Source: Euryarchaeota archaeon UBA103
GTDB lineage: Archaea; Thermoplasmatota; Poseidoniia; Poseidoniales; Thalassarchaeaceae
Assembly: GCA_002506825.1 (NCBI GenBank)
Contig: DAYH01000008.1
Span: 74,496 to 84,820, forward strand
Length of the DNA stretch: 10,325 nucleotides
Direction of reading: 5' to 3'
Of the stretch, positions 1 to 6,014 are shown piece after piece. Position 1 is the stretch's first letter, and every line of letters begins with the position of its first letter. Made by a program: the position numbers and the translations under genes. A model generated the notes under the pieces. That model ran no database searches. It was not told the origin of the DNA and saw nothing but the letters and a program-made list of their open reading frames with translations.

Positions 1-446
1 CGCATTGCATCGCGAGCCGTCTTTGCATCGTCCCAAAGACCAATTTCTTCCTCAGTGGAAGGTGTTAATTGAGGTACTGAAATAGGATTCATCTCATCAT
101 CAATCGCCACCATGAAGAAGTATCCAGAACAAATCAGTTCTGGTTCCCAATCAGATCTTGTCATCCTACAAGACCTAACTAGTACCCCTACAGTTCGGGG
201 GGAGGTCCAAACCACTTTCCCAATGGTCCTAATTATATCTCCCTGGTATGCCGGTCTCTCAAATTTCAGAGCATCAACAGATACTGTGACAAACTCTTCA
301 TGTGCGAACTTACTAGCCGCAAGTCCTGCAGCTCTATCCATAATGGACATCAAATGACCTCCAAACAACGTATTCAGAGCGTTTGTATCGCCTGGAAACA
401 CCTCATCCAAGAGTATAACCGGTTCAGTAGATCGTGGTTCCCCCAT
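1..446 (-). CDS. Acyl-CoA thioesterase, hotdog fold (YciA/BACH type), 3' end outside window
   Basis: This reading frame is open from an ATG at 446 to the left edge, giving 148 complete codons with no stop, so the C-terminus is missing. Residues 15-50 carry the hallmark of the YciA/BACH (acyl-CoA hydrolase) hotdog family: a TNALNTLFGGHLMSIMD stretch followed by an Ala-rich helix, then VTVSVDALKFERPAYQGD around 53-70, which matches the strand-turn where these enzymes carry 'F..P...GD'. The family hydrolyses acyl-CoA thioesters to free fatty acid and CoA in the cytosol, usually as oligomers of hotdog dimers. The Asn and Asp that serve catalysis in relatives have candidates at N25 and D37. The acidic tail after about residue 128 is lineage-specific. 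It is transcribed divergently from the gene at 557. An in-frame TTG three codons upstream is an alternative start. The family is fairly sure; the substrate chain length is unknown. Confidence 0.85.
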   Translation of the reverse strand, partial: MGEPRSTEPVILLDEVFPGDTNALNTLFGGHLMSIMDRAAGLAASKFAHEEFVTVSVDALKFERPAYQGDIIRTIGKVVWTSPRTVGVLVRSCRMTRSDWEPELICSGYFFMVAIDDEMNPISVPQLTPSTEEEIGLWDDAKTARDAM

Positions 447-500
447 GTCCCTCAAATTAATCCCGTGGCTTGCCCCCCTTCAATACTACACTAGAAAATT

Positions 501-513
501 GCAAAAAATATAC
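501..513. promoter_or_regulatory. AT-rich candidate TATA element in the divergent spacer
   Basis: The spacer between the divergent starts at 446 and 557 contains one strongly AT-rich block, gcaaaaaatatac, which resembles an archaeal TATA box read on either strand. On the plus strand it would place a transcription start near 535 and give a leader of about 20 bases before the ATG at 557. On the minus strand it would place a start near 480. No clear BRE was recognised and the assignment is by position and composition only. Confidence 0.3.
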
Positions 514-556
514 AATTCAACCGCTTAGTTGAACAGAAAAACCTCCTCGCACAGGT

Positions 557-1354
557 ATGGCTGACACCCAACTAGTGTGGAGAGAGGTAGTCATCGAAGA
601 TCCCGATGGAGGGGAGATTGTCCTGTGGCCACATCTTCCTTGTGTTTTGATGCCCAAAGAAATCAGGTCTAGGAAAATCTGGGATGGACTGGCCCTCCTC
701 CTCTCAACTAACGATTTTATGTCTATGAAGGACGATGACGATAATGAGAGGGTAAGTCCCGGGGCAAACGTTGAGGCGGCAATATCATCAGGAACACAGT
801 TTGGTAAATTATTGAAGGACCTCAGGGAATTGGAAATCGACGGACCACATGTCCCAGATCCAGAGCCCATGCGACTCGTCACACATGCACAGAATGCTAG
901 AGGAGGTCTACCGATTTTTCTAATCGAGCCCGATATTAGCGATGAGAAGTGGGTAGATTGGCTCTCAAGAAGTGCGGATATGCAGGTTAGAATATCATCA
1001 CTGATGTCAAGACTTACCTCAAATAGAAGATGGAAGAGAGACTCTGCAAAAGCAGTCTCAAGAATTCAGCATGACAGAGTCATCGATACTGAGATGGGGG
1101 CCGCATCAGCTACCTGCTTTTCATGGAGCGAAGAAGAAGAGAGGGTGATTGGTAGTGACCTATCCGAAGAGAGGGACATTAGGTTCGCTTCTAGGATAAG
1201 AGGGGCATTGGCTGACTTGAGGAACAGCAGCGTTGATGTTGATGGAACTGCACAGCCTTTACTGATGGTACCCGTGCATCAGGCGAGACTGTCCTCGATA
1301 GAGGAATCAATTTTAGCCTGGCCAGAACCAGAAACAATCAGGAGCGTGGAATAA
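557..1354 (+). CDS. Unrecognised 265-aa protein, possibly a divergent TraB/GumN-like protein
   Basis: This is a complete 265-residue soluble, acidic protein with no signal peptide or membrane segment. I do not recognise it with confidence. Faint resemblance to the archaeal TraB (pheromone shutdown)/GumN family can be traced. Around 67-75 SPGANVEAA recalls the 'PG.EM..A' helix. PIFLIEPDISDEKW at 119-132 recalls the 'LIDRDI..T' strand. At 201-215 LSEERDIRFASRIRG recalls the 'ERD.yma..l' helix, and LLMVPVHQARLSSIEE at 235-250 sits where TraB ends with 'VVGaGH..GI'. The expected N-terminal 'GTAHVS' motif is not present, and the glycines before the last His are missing. There is a low-complexity acidic KDDDDNE patch near 58-64. 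The stop codon shares one base with the next ATG (TAATG), so the two genes are almost certainly co-transcribed and translationally coupled. The ATG is the first in frame and sits about 50 bases after a TATA-like element. Confidence 0.75.
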   Translation: MADTQLVWREVVIEDPDGGEIVLWPHLPCVLMPKEIRSRKIWDGLALLLSTNDFMSMKDDDDNERVSPGANVEAAISSGTQFGKLLKDLRELEIDGPHVPDPEPMRLVTHAQNARGGLPIFLIEPDISDEKWVDWLSRSADMQVRISSLMSRLTSNRRWKRDSAKAVSRIQHDRVIDTEMGAASATCFSWSEEEERVIGSDLSEERDIRFASRIRGALADLRNSSVDVDGTAQPLLMVPVHQARLSSIEESILAWPEPETIRSVE

Positions 1355-1878
1355 TGGCAGTCTCTCCCAATTTCAATATCGAAACTCAGACTTTCAGATT
1401 CACGCCTTCAGTCCCCATAGATCATGGAGAGGCAATAACGCTAACTTCAGGTACCAAGGCAGGAGACTACGTCGTAGTTTCACATGAAGAGCCGAGAGCC
1501 ACATATGTAATCGAGCCGAATGGTTCTATCCTAGTACACGGACTATCCAGAAGTGAGGTTGCAGAGCTAGCAGTACAGGAACTCCTGCTAAATCTCGGCC
1601 TCCCTCTTGAAGGACTGTCCATGGATTCAGGAGAAATCATAGTAAGCTTCTCCTTGGGGAAGAATGTTCTACTAGAAACGGCCGACAAGAGATTTGCAGA
1701 TATCGAGATGGATACGCGAATTGACGCAATAAGGATTTCAGCGACACTACACAAAGCCACAATTATCCTCTATGATAACGGCAAGGGAGTAGTTTTGGGA
1801 CAGTCATCAAGAAAGGTGTCCGAGATGGCTGTAAGGCACTGGGCCGATAAGCTGGACAACGAAGAAGCATTGACGTGA
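1354..1878 (+). CDS. Divergent TATA-binding-protein-like (two-repeat TBP fold) protein
   Basis: This 174-residue protein shows an internal duplication whose two halves follow the TBP repeat. Repeat 1 (about 7-85) has FNIETQTFRFTP, then EEPRATYVIEPNGSILVHG at 45-63 and a helix SRSEVAELAVQELLLNLGL at 65-83. Repeat 2 (about 91-167) has SGEIIVSFSLGKN, then ATIILYDNGKGVVLGQ at 135-150 and SRKVSEMAVRHWADKL at 152-167. In canonical archaeal TBP the equivalent text is 'dP+a..LIFsSGK.V.TGAKS...a..Av.+l...L', so the strand, turn and helix order agree. The length is close to TBP's roughly 180 residues. The DNA-intercalating Phe before the 'SGK' turn appears replaced by Glu54 in repeat 1 and Tyr140 in repeat 2, so this is unlikely to be the housekeeping TBP. 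It may be a paralogue with altered DNA specificity or a TBP-fold domain used for something else. It lies between two co-directional genes: one base of overlap upstream, four bases of gap downstream. Confidence 0.6.
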   Translation: MAVSPNFNIETQTFRFTPSVPIDHGEAITLTSGTKAGDYVVVSHEEPRATYVIEPNGSILVHGLSRSEVAELAVQELLLNLGLPLEGLSMDSGEIIVSFSLGKNVLLETADKRFADIEMDTRIDAIRISATLHKATIILYDNGKGVVLGQSSRKVSEMAVRHWADKLDNEEALT

Positions 1879-1882
1879 GATA

Positions 1883-2764
1883 ATGCTGGTCAACGAGAAA
1901 TGGGAAGGGCCCATTGTTGACCAGCACATGCATCTAGACAAAGCCAATAGATTTCTAAGCGCAGCAGAAGAATTCTCAAGAAGCGGAGGTACGGGAATCT
2001 TTCTGGTCCACAAACCGTCCTTCTCAACCAAACTTCCAAAAAATATTGGGGACTATAGGGAAGCATATCAAGAAACAGTGCGAATGGCATCCATAGTCAG
2101 GAAAAAAATAGGGCTCGATGTTCAGGTAGTCTTGGGACCACATCCCGTTACTTGGGATATCCAAGCTAATGCAATCGGAGTCGATGAGTCAACTGAATTG
2201 CACATTTCGGCTGTCGGACTCGCCTTAGATATGATAGAGGAAGGAGATGCGATTTGTCTAGGAGAGGTTGGAAGGCCGCACTACAAGGTTTCAGATGACA
2301 GGTGGGAAAGGGCGAATGATATGCTACTCGAGATCATGGGGATGGCTTCATCGTCAGATAGTCCCATCCAGTTACATGTTGAAGATAATGGGCATCAGAC
2401 TTGTATGGAACTAGCTGATATGTGCGATAAGGCAGGATTACCAAGGAGAAGAGCTGTCAGACATTTTGCATCTTCTGATATCAGCGATAAAAACACGTCA
2501 GGACTCCCTGTGACGATAAGTATGGGGAAGGGAAGCATCGAAGGAATATGCTCGACTATGGAGCTAAGCAAGTCAAATTGGGGCATGGAGACGGATTTTC
2601 TCGACGATCCGAAAAGACCCGGGGCAGTCCTCGGCCCGAAGACTATTCCCAAGAGGACCAATCAGTTATGCCAGGCGCTCAAGTCACTCGAATGGGAAGA
2701 CGAGAAGATAGAGCAATGCATCCTTAACATTCATGAGAAATGGATTTCATCCACTTACTTCTAG
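1883..2764 (+). CDS. TatD-related metal-dependent hydrolase (COG1831 type)
   Basis: This is a complete 293-residue amidohydrolase-superfamily TIM-barrel protein of the archaeal TatD-related group. Metal-ligand motifs appear in the expected order: DQHMHL with H15 and H17, GPHP at 85-88, LGEVGRPHY with E128, QLHVED with H165, a further His at 194 (VRHFA) and METDFLDDP with D238. The segment after that Asp, ending GPKTIPKR at 251-258, is characteristic of the archaeal branch rather than bacterial TatD. Relatives are described as metal-dependent hydrolases or putative deoxyribonucleases; the true substrate of this branch is unknown. All the metal-binding positions are intact, so it should be active. 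The ATG lies four bases after the preceding stop, consistent with one transcript with the TBP-like gene. The TAG stop overlaps the stop of a minus-strand reading frame by two bases (convergent). Confidence 0.88.
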   Translation: MLVNEKWEGPIVDQHMHLDKANRFLSAAEEFSRSGGTGIFLVHKPSFSTKLPKNIGDYREAYQETVRMASIVRKKIGLDVQVVLGPHPVTWDIQANAIGVDESTELHISAVGLALDMIEEGDAICLGEVGRPHYKVSDDRWERANDMLLEIMGMASSSDSPIQLHVEDNGHQTCMELADMCDKAGLPRRRAVRHFASSDISDKNTSGLPVTISMGKGSIEGICSTMELSKSNWGMETDFLDDPKRPGAVLGPKTIPKRTNQLCQALKSLEWEDEKIEQCILNIHEKWISSTYF

Positions 2765-2955
2765 TCGAAAATAGTCTTTGGAGTGAAAGTAAAGATCGCT
2801 CCAACAATAAAAATAAATACAGAAGTAGCAAAAAATCCAACCTCAGAAAGTCCAACATCAAATCCCATTTCATCAATCCCCATTCTCCAAACGGGACTGT
2901 TAACAGGCATGAACAATATCATTGAGGCTATGCCTATTCGCTGCCTTAGAAGCAC
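2761..2955 (-). CDS. Possible small two-helix membrane protein
   Basis: This short minus-strand frame (64 codons from a GTG at 2955, or 53 codons from the ATG at 2922) fills the space between the hydrolase gene and the tRNA. Its composition is that of a membrane protein. One hydrophobic stretch, IGIASMILFMPVNSPVW, lies near 7-23. A short polar linker rich in Gly, Asp and Glu follows. A second clear helix, VGFFATSVFIFIVGAIFTF, lies near 39-57, followed by a Lys-containing tail. Nothing else is recognisable and no function can be given. Its stop overlaps that of the convergent hydrolase gene, a compact arrangement typical of real neighbours. No clear ribosome-binding site precedes either start. 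It could be a chance open frame; the membrane-like periodicity is the main support. Confidence 0.4.
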   Translation of the reverse strand: MLLRQRIGIASMILFMPVNSPVWRMGIDEMGFDVGLSEVGFFATSVFIFIVGAIFTFTPKTIFD

Positions 2956-3018
2956 GTGCTACCGAGCACGCCATTACTTTTCAAGTACGAAGTAAGAACT
3001 TCTCCCTGACCGAATCGG

Positions 3019-3028
3019 TTTAGAGACA
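3019..3028 (+). promoter_or_regulatory. Weak TATA-like element upstream of tRNA-Gly
   Basis: The stretch tttagagac and its flanking bases are centred about 26 bases before the first base of tRNA-Gly, the distance expected for an archaeal TATA box. The match to an AT-rich consensus is poor, so this is a positional suggestion only. Confidence 0.18.
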
Positions 3029-3049
3029 ATGTATGCTCGCCAAGTCCGC

Positions 3050-3124
3050 GCGCCTGTAGTGAAGGGGTTATCACAAGAGGTTTCCAACCTCTTGTCCCGG
3101 GTTCAAATCCCGGCGGGCGCACCA
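3050..3124 (+). tRNA. tRNA-Gly, anticodon UCC, with encoded 3' CCA
   Basis: A full cloverleaf can be folded by hand. The acceptor stem pairs GCGCCTG (3050-3056) with CGGGCGC (3114-3120), including one U-G wobble at pair 6-67. Bases 8-9 are TA. The D arm is GTGA/TCAC with an eight-base loop. The anticodon stem AGAGG/CCTCT (3076-3080 and 3088-3092) encloses the loop TTTCCAA, so bases 34-36 are TCC at 3083-3085, reading GGA and other GGN codons. The variable loop is TGTC and the T arm is CCGGG TTCAAAT CCCGG. The discriminator is A at 3121 and CCA is encoded at 3122-3124. No intron is present. The 5' end is preceded by a further GC that makes a GCGCGCC run, so a careless fold could shift the start by two bases; only the start at 3050 gives full pairing. 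Confidence 0.97.
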
Positions 3125-3175
3125 CTCTGAACTCCTCAGTGAAGCATTCAAACGCATCGGGCATTCCCCAGCCTC

Positions 3176-5071
3176 ATGGCCTCGCCAAGTGCAACCTCCT
3201 CGACAGATTCTCTTCGGGGCTCTGCAATCAGTAAGGACCAGTCCGATACTACCGACGAAAGACAGCTAGTGGGGAGGAAAATTTGGAGGATTTTCCCTTA
3301 TGTGAAGAGATACTGGAGAAGGGCTCTAGGCGGGATTGCGGCTAATGGGGGTGCTCGTGCATTCGATCTTATTCCCTTTATCGCGATTGGAATGGCAGCA
3401 GATTACTATCGCGATGGAACTTTCACCGATGGTAGGATCAAATCATTTGTAACCTCTGACTCAATACCCAGCATTGGCGAGATTTCTTCCGAAGAAATTG
3501 GTTTTGGCTTTCTTATTCTAGTTTGCTTCACCTTCTTAGCGATCTTCCAAGGCATAAGCAATCAACTCTGGCAGTCAACGGCGTACAAGGCCCAGCATGA
3601 CATCAGAATGGACGCCACTAAGTCGCTAATGGCTATGGAAGCATCTTACTTCGAAACAAGACAGACTGGGAATCTAATGGCGGTACTTTCTGCCGATGTG
3701 GCACAGCTGGAGGATATAATTTCTGACTCTAGTACTAGCATAATTAGAATTGCTATCACATTCACCACAGCCTTCGGAATTATGTTCTGGATGTCCCCCA
3801 CATTGGCATTGATTCTCTTCATGCCACTGGTCTTGGTAGTTCCAATGGTAGTATGGTTTTCGACTAGAGTCCAGAGGAGGTACAGGAAGCAGAGGGAAAG
3901 TACGGGGGGAATCGTAGCAATTCTTGAAAATGTTCTTTCCGGAATCACGGTTGTGCAAGCTTACAACGCCACGGGATTCGAGCAGTCAAGAATTGGCTCA
4001 CAGAGTGGCGATTATAGAGATCAGGCCATTCACGCCGCTAGTCTCAGGAATCGATTCATCCCGGGCATCTATGTTGTAGCAGGACTATCATTTGGACTCC
4101 TAGTCTCGGCAGGAGGATGGGTCATGCAGTCTGGACAGATAACAGTGGGACAGTTCGTAACTTTCCTACTTATTTCTACACGAATGACCATGCCCATGTT
4201 CATTCTAGGCATGTTACTAAATCAGTTACAGAAGGGAGAGGCGGCTTCAAAGAGAGTTTTTGCAATAGTCGATCTAGAGCCATCCATCTTTGACAGGGAC
4301 GGGGCCAAGTGGCTAGATGAGCCGATCAGGTCAATCTCCTTCGAGAGTGTTTCCTTTGCCTACCCTTCCTCGGAATCCAATGTGCTCAGTGGAATTGATA
4401 TCAATGTATCATCAGGGGAATTCCTGGGGGTCATGGGACACACTGGAGCAGGAAAGAGCACTATCCTCAAACTTATCGAGAGATTCTACGAGCCCCAATC
4501 GGGAAAGGTCCTCATCAATGATATGGATATCAATGAATTCTCTATTGAATCCATTAGGGCAAGAATAGGCTTCGTTTCACAGGACCCCTTCCTTTTCTAT
4601 GGGACAATAAAAGACAATGTTTCCTATGCCCGAGAAGCCTCTGATGAGGAGATATACAGGGCTTTGGATATGGCAGGAGCATCCGAATTCGTCGCAGATC
4701 TTCCCGACGGATTGAATAGCATGGTCGGAGACAGAGGAGTGATGCTATCGGGAGGACAGAGAGCTAGAATTAGCCTATCACGAGCCCTTCTAAACGATCC
4801 TGATTTGTTGATATTGGACGAGGCTAGTGCGGCCTTAGATGCCGAGACAGAGAAGAGAATCCAGCAATCACTCTTCGACGGCTCAAACGGAGGTAAGAAG
4901 AGATTGACAATTGCAGTCGCCCATCGTCTCGCGACCATAAGAAATGCTGATGAGATAATTGCAATGGTCGACGGCGCCATAGTGGAGAGAGGAAAGCATG
5001 AGGAGCTCGTTGCCAACGATAACGTATATGCATCACAGTGGTCTATCCAGACAGGGGAGCTAGACTCATAG
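3176..5071 (+). CDS. ABC exporter half-transporter (MsbA/MDR-like type-1 exporter)
   Basis: This 631-residue protein fuses a membrane domain to a nucleotide-binding domain, so it acts as a homo- or heterodimer in the cytoplasmic membrane. A soluble Ser/Thr-rich N-terminus of about 35 residues comes first. The transmembrane region follows (hydrophobic segments near 52-75, 110-127, 190-228, 298-316 and 325-350), with the exporter-type intracellular loop 'YFETRQTGNLMAVLSADV' at 158-175. The ATPase domain contains Walker A GHTGAGKST (421-429), Q-loop SQD (468-470), signature LSGGQRARI (524-532), Walker B LLILDE with catalytic Glu549, D-loop SAALD and switch His583 (AVAHRLATI). All catalytic residues are intact. 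Relatives export lipids, peptides or drugs; the substrate here cannot be read from sequence. The ATG lies about 50 bases after the tRNA. The 3' end overlaps or abuts the next gene, pointing to a shared transcript. Confidence 0.95.
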   Translation: MASPSATSSTDSLRGSAISKDQSDTTDERQLVGRKIWRIFPYVKRYWRRALGGIAANGGARAFDLIPFIAIGMAADYYRDGTFTDGRIKSFVTSDSIPSIGEISSEEIGFGFLILVCFTFLAIFQGISNQLWQSTAYKAQHDIRMDATKSLMAMEASYFETRQTGNLMAVLSADVAQLEDIISDSSTSIIRIAITFTTAFGIMFWMSPTLALILFMPLVLVVPMVVWFSTRVQRRYRKQRESTGGIVAILENVLSGITVVQAYNATGFEQSRIGSQSGDYRDQAIHAASLRNRFIPGIYVVAGLSFGLLVSAGGWVMQSGQITVGQFVTFLLISTRMTMPMFILGMLLNQLQKGEAASKRVFAIVDLEPSIFDRDGAKWLDEPIRSISFESVSFAYPSSESNVLSGIDINVSSGEFLGVMGHTGAGKSTILKLIERFYEPQSGKVLINDMDINEFSIESIRARIGFVSQDPFLFYGTIKDNVSYAREASDEEIYRALDMAGASEFVADLPDGLNSMVGDRGVMLSGGQRARISLSRALLNDPDLLILDEASAALDAETEKRIQQSLFDGSNGGKKRLTIAVAHRLATIRNADEIIAMVDGAIVERGKHEELVANDNVYASQWSIQTGELDS

Positions 5072-5781
5072 GTGAGGAATTGGATACTATCGAATGGATA
5101 ACGGTAGGCCCCGGGTCAACTTACATTGGTTCGAATAATCGTGCAATTATCCTAGGTTCCCCGGGACCGAGGCACGAGGTTTCGATACAATACCCCTATG
5201 AGATATCAAAGGAAGCCCTATCATTACCAGAAGTGTTGAAACTATCCGATTCAACAGGTCTATCCATATCCTCAGAGTCAGAGTGGCAATTAGCATATGA
5301 CAGGGGCCTCATCACGGAAGGAACAGGTATAGAGGTCCTTCAGGATCGTATCTCATCATCATACTGGGGAAAGGTTTGCGACGGCAGGCCATTCCTAGCC
5401 GACGGTCCTAACTTAGAGATATGCAGACAATGGGTCCGAAGTAAAGCGACCCCCAAGTATCTGCCATCCGATGCCAAGGTCCCAAAGCTGGCAAGACTGG
5501 TCAGAAGGGATATCAGAGATCCCAATCCAATGGCTCCAAGACTCCCCAAAAATCCTCCGAGAAGAAGAATAATCTTCGAGGAAGTATCTATTATTATTCT
5601 ACTAGGCATCATCCCCTCATTCGTTTGGGCCCATTTCAATGCTAGTCCGGGATATATCGAGACGGGCTGGCCAGGTCTGATTCTCGGGGGAGTCATACTT
5701 GGGTTGCTTTCCGGTTTGTTCTGGAGGCCCAAACAGCAAACATGGTGGGCAGAAGGTTCCAAGATGTTCCCACGAAGGTGA
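5038..5781 (+). CDS. Reduced FGE/SUMF1-like protein with C-terminal membrane hairpin
   Basis: This frame is 247 residues from the GTG at 5038. The N-terminal half resembles the start of the formylglycine-generating-enzyme (FGE-sulfatase, SUMF1) domain. W20-ITVGPGSTYIGS-32 corresponds to the family's 'W.PGG.F.MGS', PRHEVSIQYPYEISKEALS at 44-62 to 'P.H.V.v..F.i...eVT', and STGLSISSESEWQLAYDRG at 72-90 to 'tG..LPTEAEWEyAaR.G'. The fold appears cut short afterwards: the usual C-terminal 'R.GG.w......RsA.R' core and active-site cysteines were not found. A Pro/Arg-rich linker (163-177) precedes two hydrophobic segments, about 183-199 and 210-228. This suggests a membrane-anchored, probably non-catalytic SUMF1-like domain. 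The start is uncertain: GTG 5038 overlaps the ABC gene by 34 bases. The in-frame TTG at 5080, right after the Shine-Dalgarno-like GGTGAGG (5071-5077), is an attractive alternative and starts just before the domain. Confidence 0.75.
   Translation: MVYPDRGARLIGEELDTIEWITVGPGSTYIGSNNRAIILGSPGPRHEVSIQYPYEISKEALSLPEVLKLSDSTGLSISSESEWQLAYDRGLITEGTGIEVLQDRISSSYWGKVCDGRPFLADGPNLEICRQWVRSKATPKYLPSDAKVPKLARLVRRDIRDPNPMAPRLPKNPPRRRIIFEEVSIIILLGIIPSFVWAHFNASPGYIETGWPGLILGGVILGLLSGLFWRPKQQTWWAEGSKMFPRR
5071..5077 (+). promoter_or_regulatory. Shine-Dalgarno-like site that may decide the SUMF1-like gene's start
   Basis: GGTGAGG begins on the last base of the ABC gene's TAG stop and lies two bases before an in-frame TTG at 5080. 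It is one of the better ribosome-binding-site matches in the window. If used, the SUMF1-like protein starts at residue 15 of the longer frame, and the 34-base overlap with the ABC gene disappears. Confidence 0.35.
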
Positions 5782-6014
5782 ATCAGTTGAATCAGCAGAA
5801 CTCTAAGGAAATATGGAGATATATTCAGCAGGCTGGTGATAGGCTAGTTGGGAAACTACCACCCTCCCGTCACCACCCCAAGGGAAGGAATCCGTATGCT
5901 CATGTGGCCATATGTATCAAGGGAAAGTTCGGGCAATCATACAAGGAAATCCCTGATGAGAAAATCAAGGAGGTCATTGATTACATTGACTACTTAGTGG
6001 AGAATCCCAATTAG
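5742..6014 (+). CDS. Small basic protein of unknown function
   Basis: This encodes 90 residues from the ATG at 5742, or 78 from the GTG at 5778. The GTG makes a classic four-base GTGA overlap with the upstream stop and avoids a 40-base overlap, so it may be the true start. I do not recognise a named family. The first half is helical and basic (EIWRYIQQAGDRLVGKLPP). A His/Pro/Lys-rich turn, SRHHPKGRNPYAHV, follows. The C-terminal half, IKGKFGQSYKEIPDEKIKEVIDYIDYL, reads as helix-turn-helix-like pairs. The 'FG.SYK.IP...+.E.I.YI' pattern resembles C-terminal segments of some phage antirepressor-type DNA-binding proteins, which is only an inference. The gene is last in the run with the ABC exporter and SUMF1-like genes. 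Its TAG stop overlaps the stop of the convergent glycosyltransferase by two bases. Confidence 0.7.
   Translation: MVGRRFQDVPTKVNQLNQQNSKEIWRYIQQAGDRLVGKLPPSRHHPKGRNPYAHVAICIKGKFGQSYKEIPDEKIKEVIDYIDYLVENPN

Noticed and set aside
112..494. Two plus-strand frames near the left edge
   Set aside because: Both are shadows of the minus-strand thioesterase, whose hotdog motifs are clear.
2946..3164. A minus-strand 72-codon frame containing 'RPPGFEPGTRGWKPLVI'
   Set aside because: This is the well-known false protein produced by reading antisense across a tRNA gene; the tRNA-Gly at 3050-3124 explains it fully.
4624..5016. A 130-codon minus-strand frame opposite the ABC ATPase domain
   Set aside because: It is antisense to highly conserved Walker B and H-loop coding sequence and has no recognisable features of its own.
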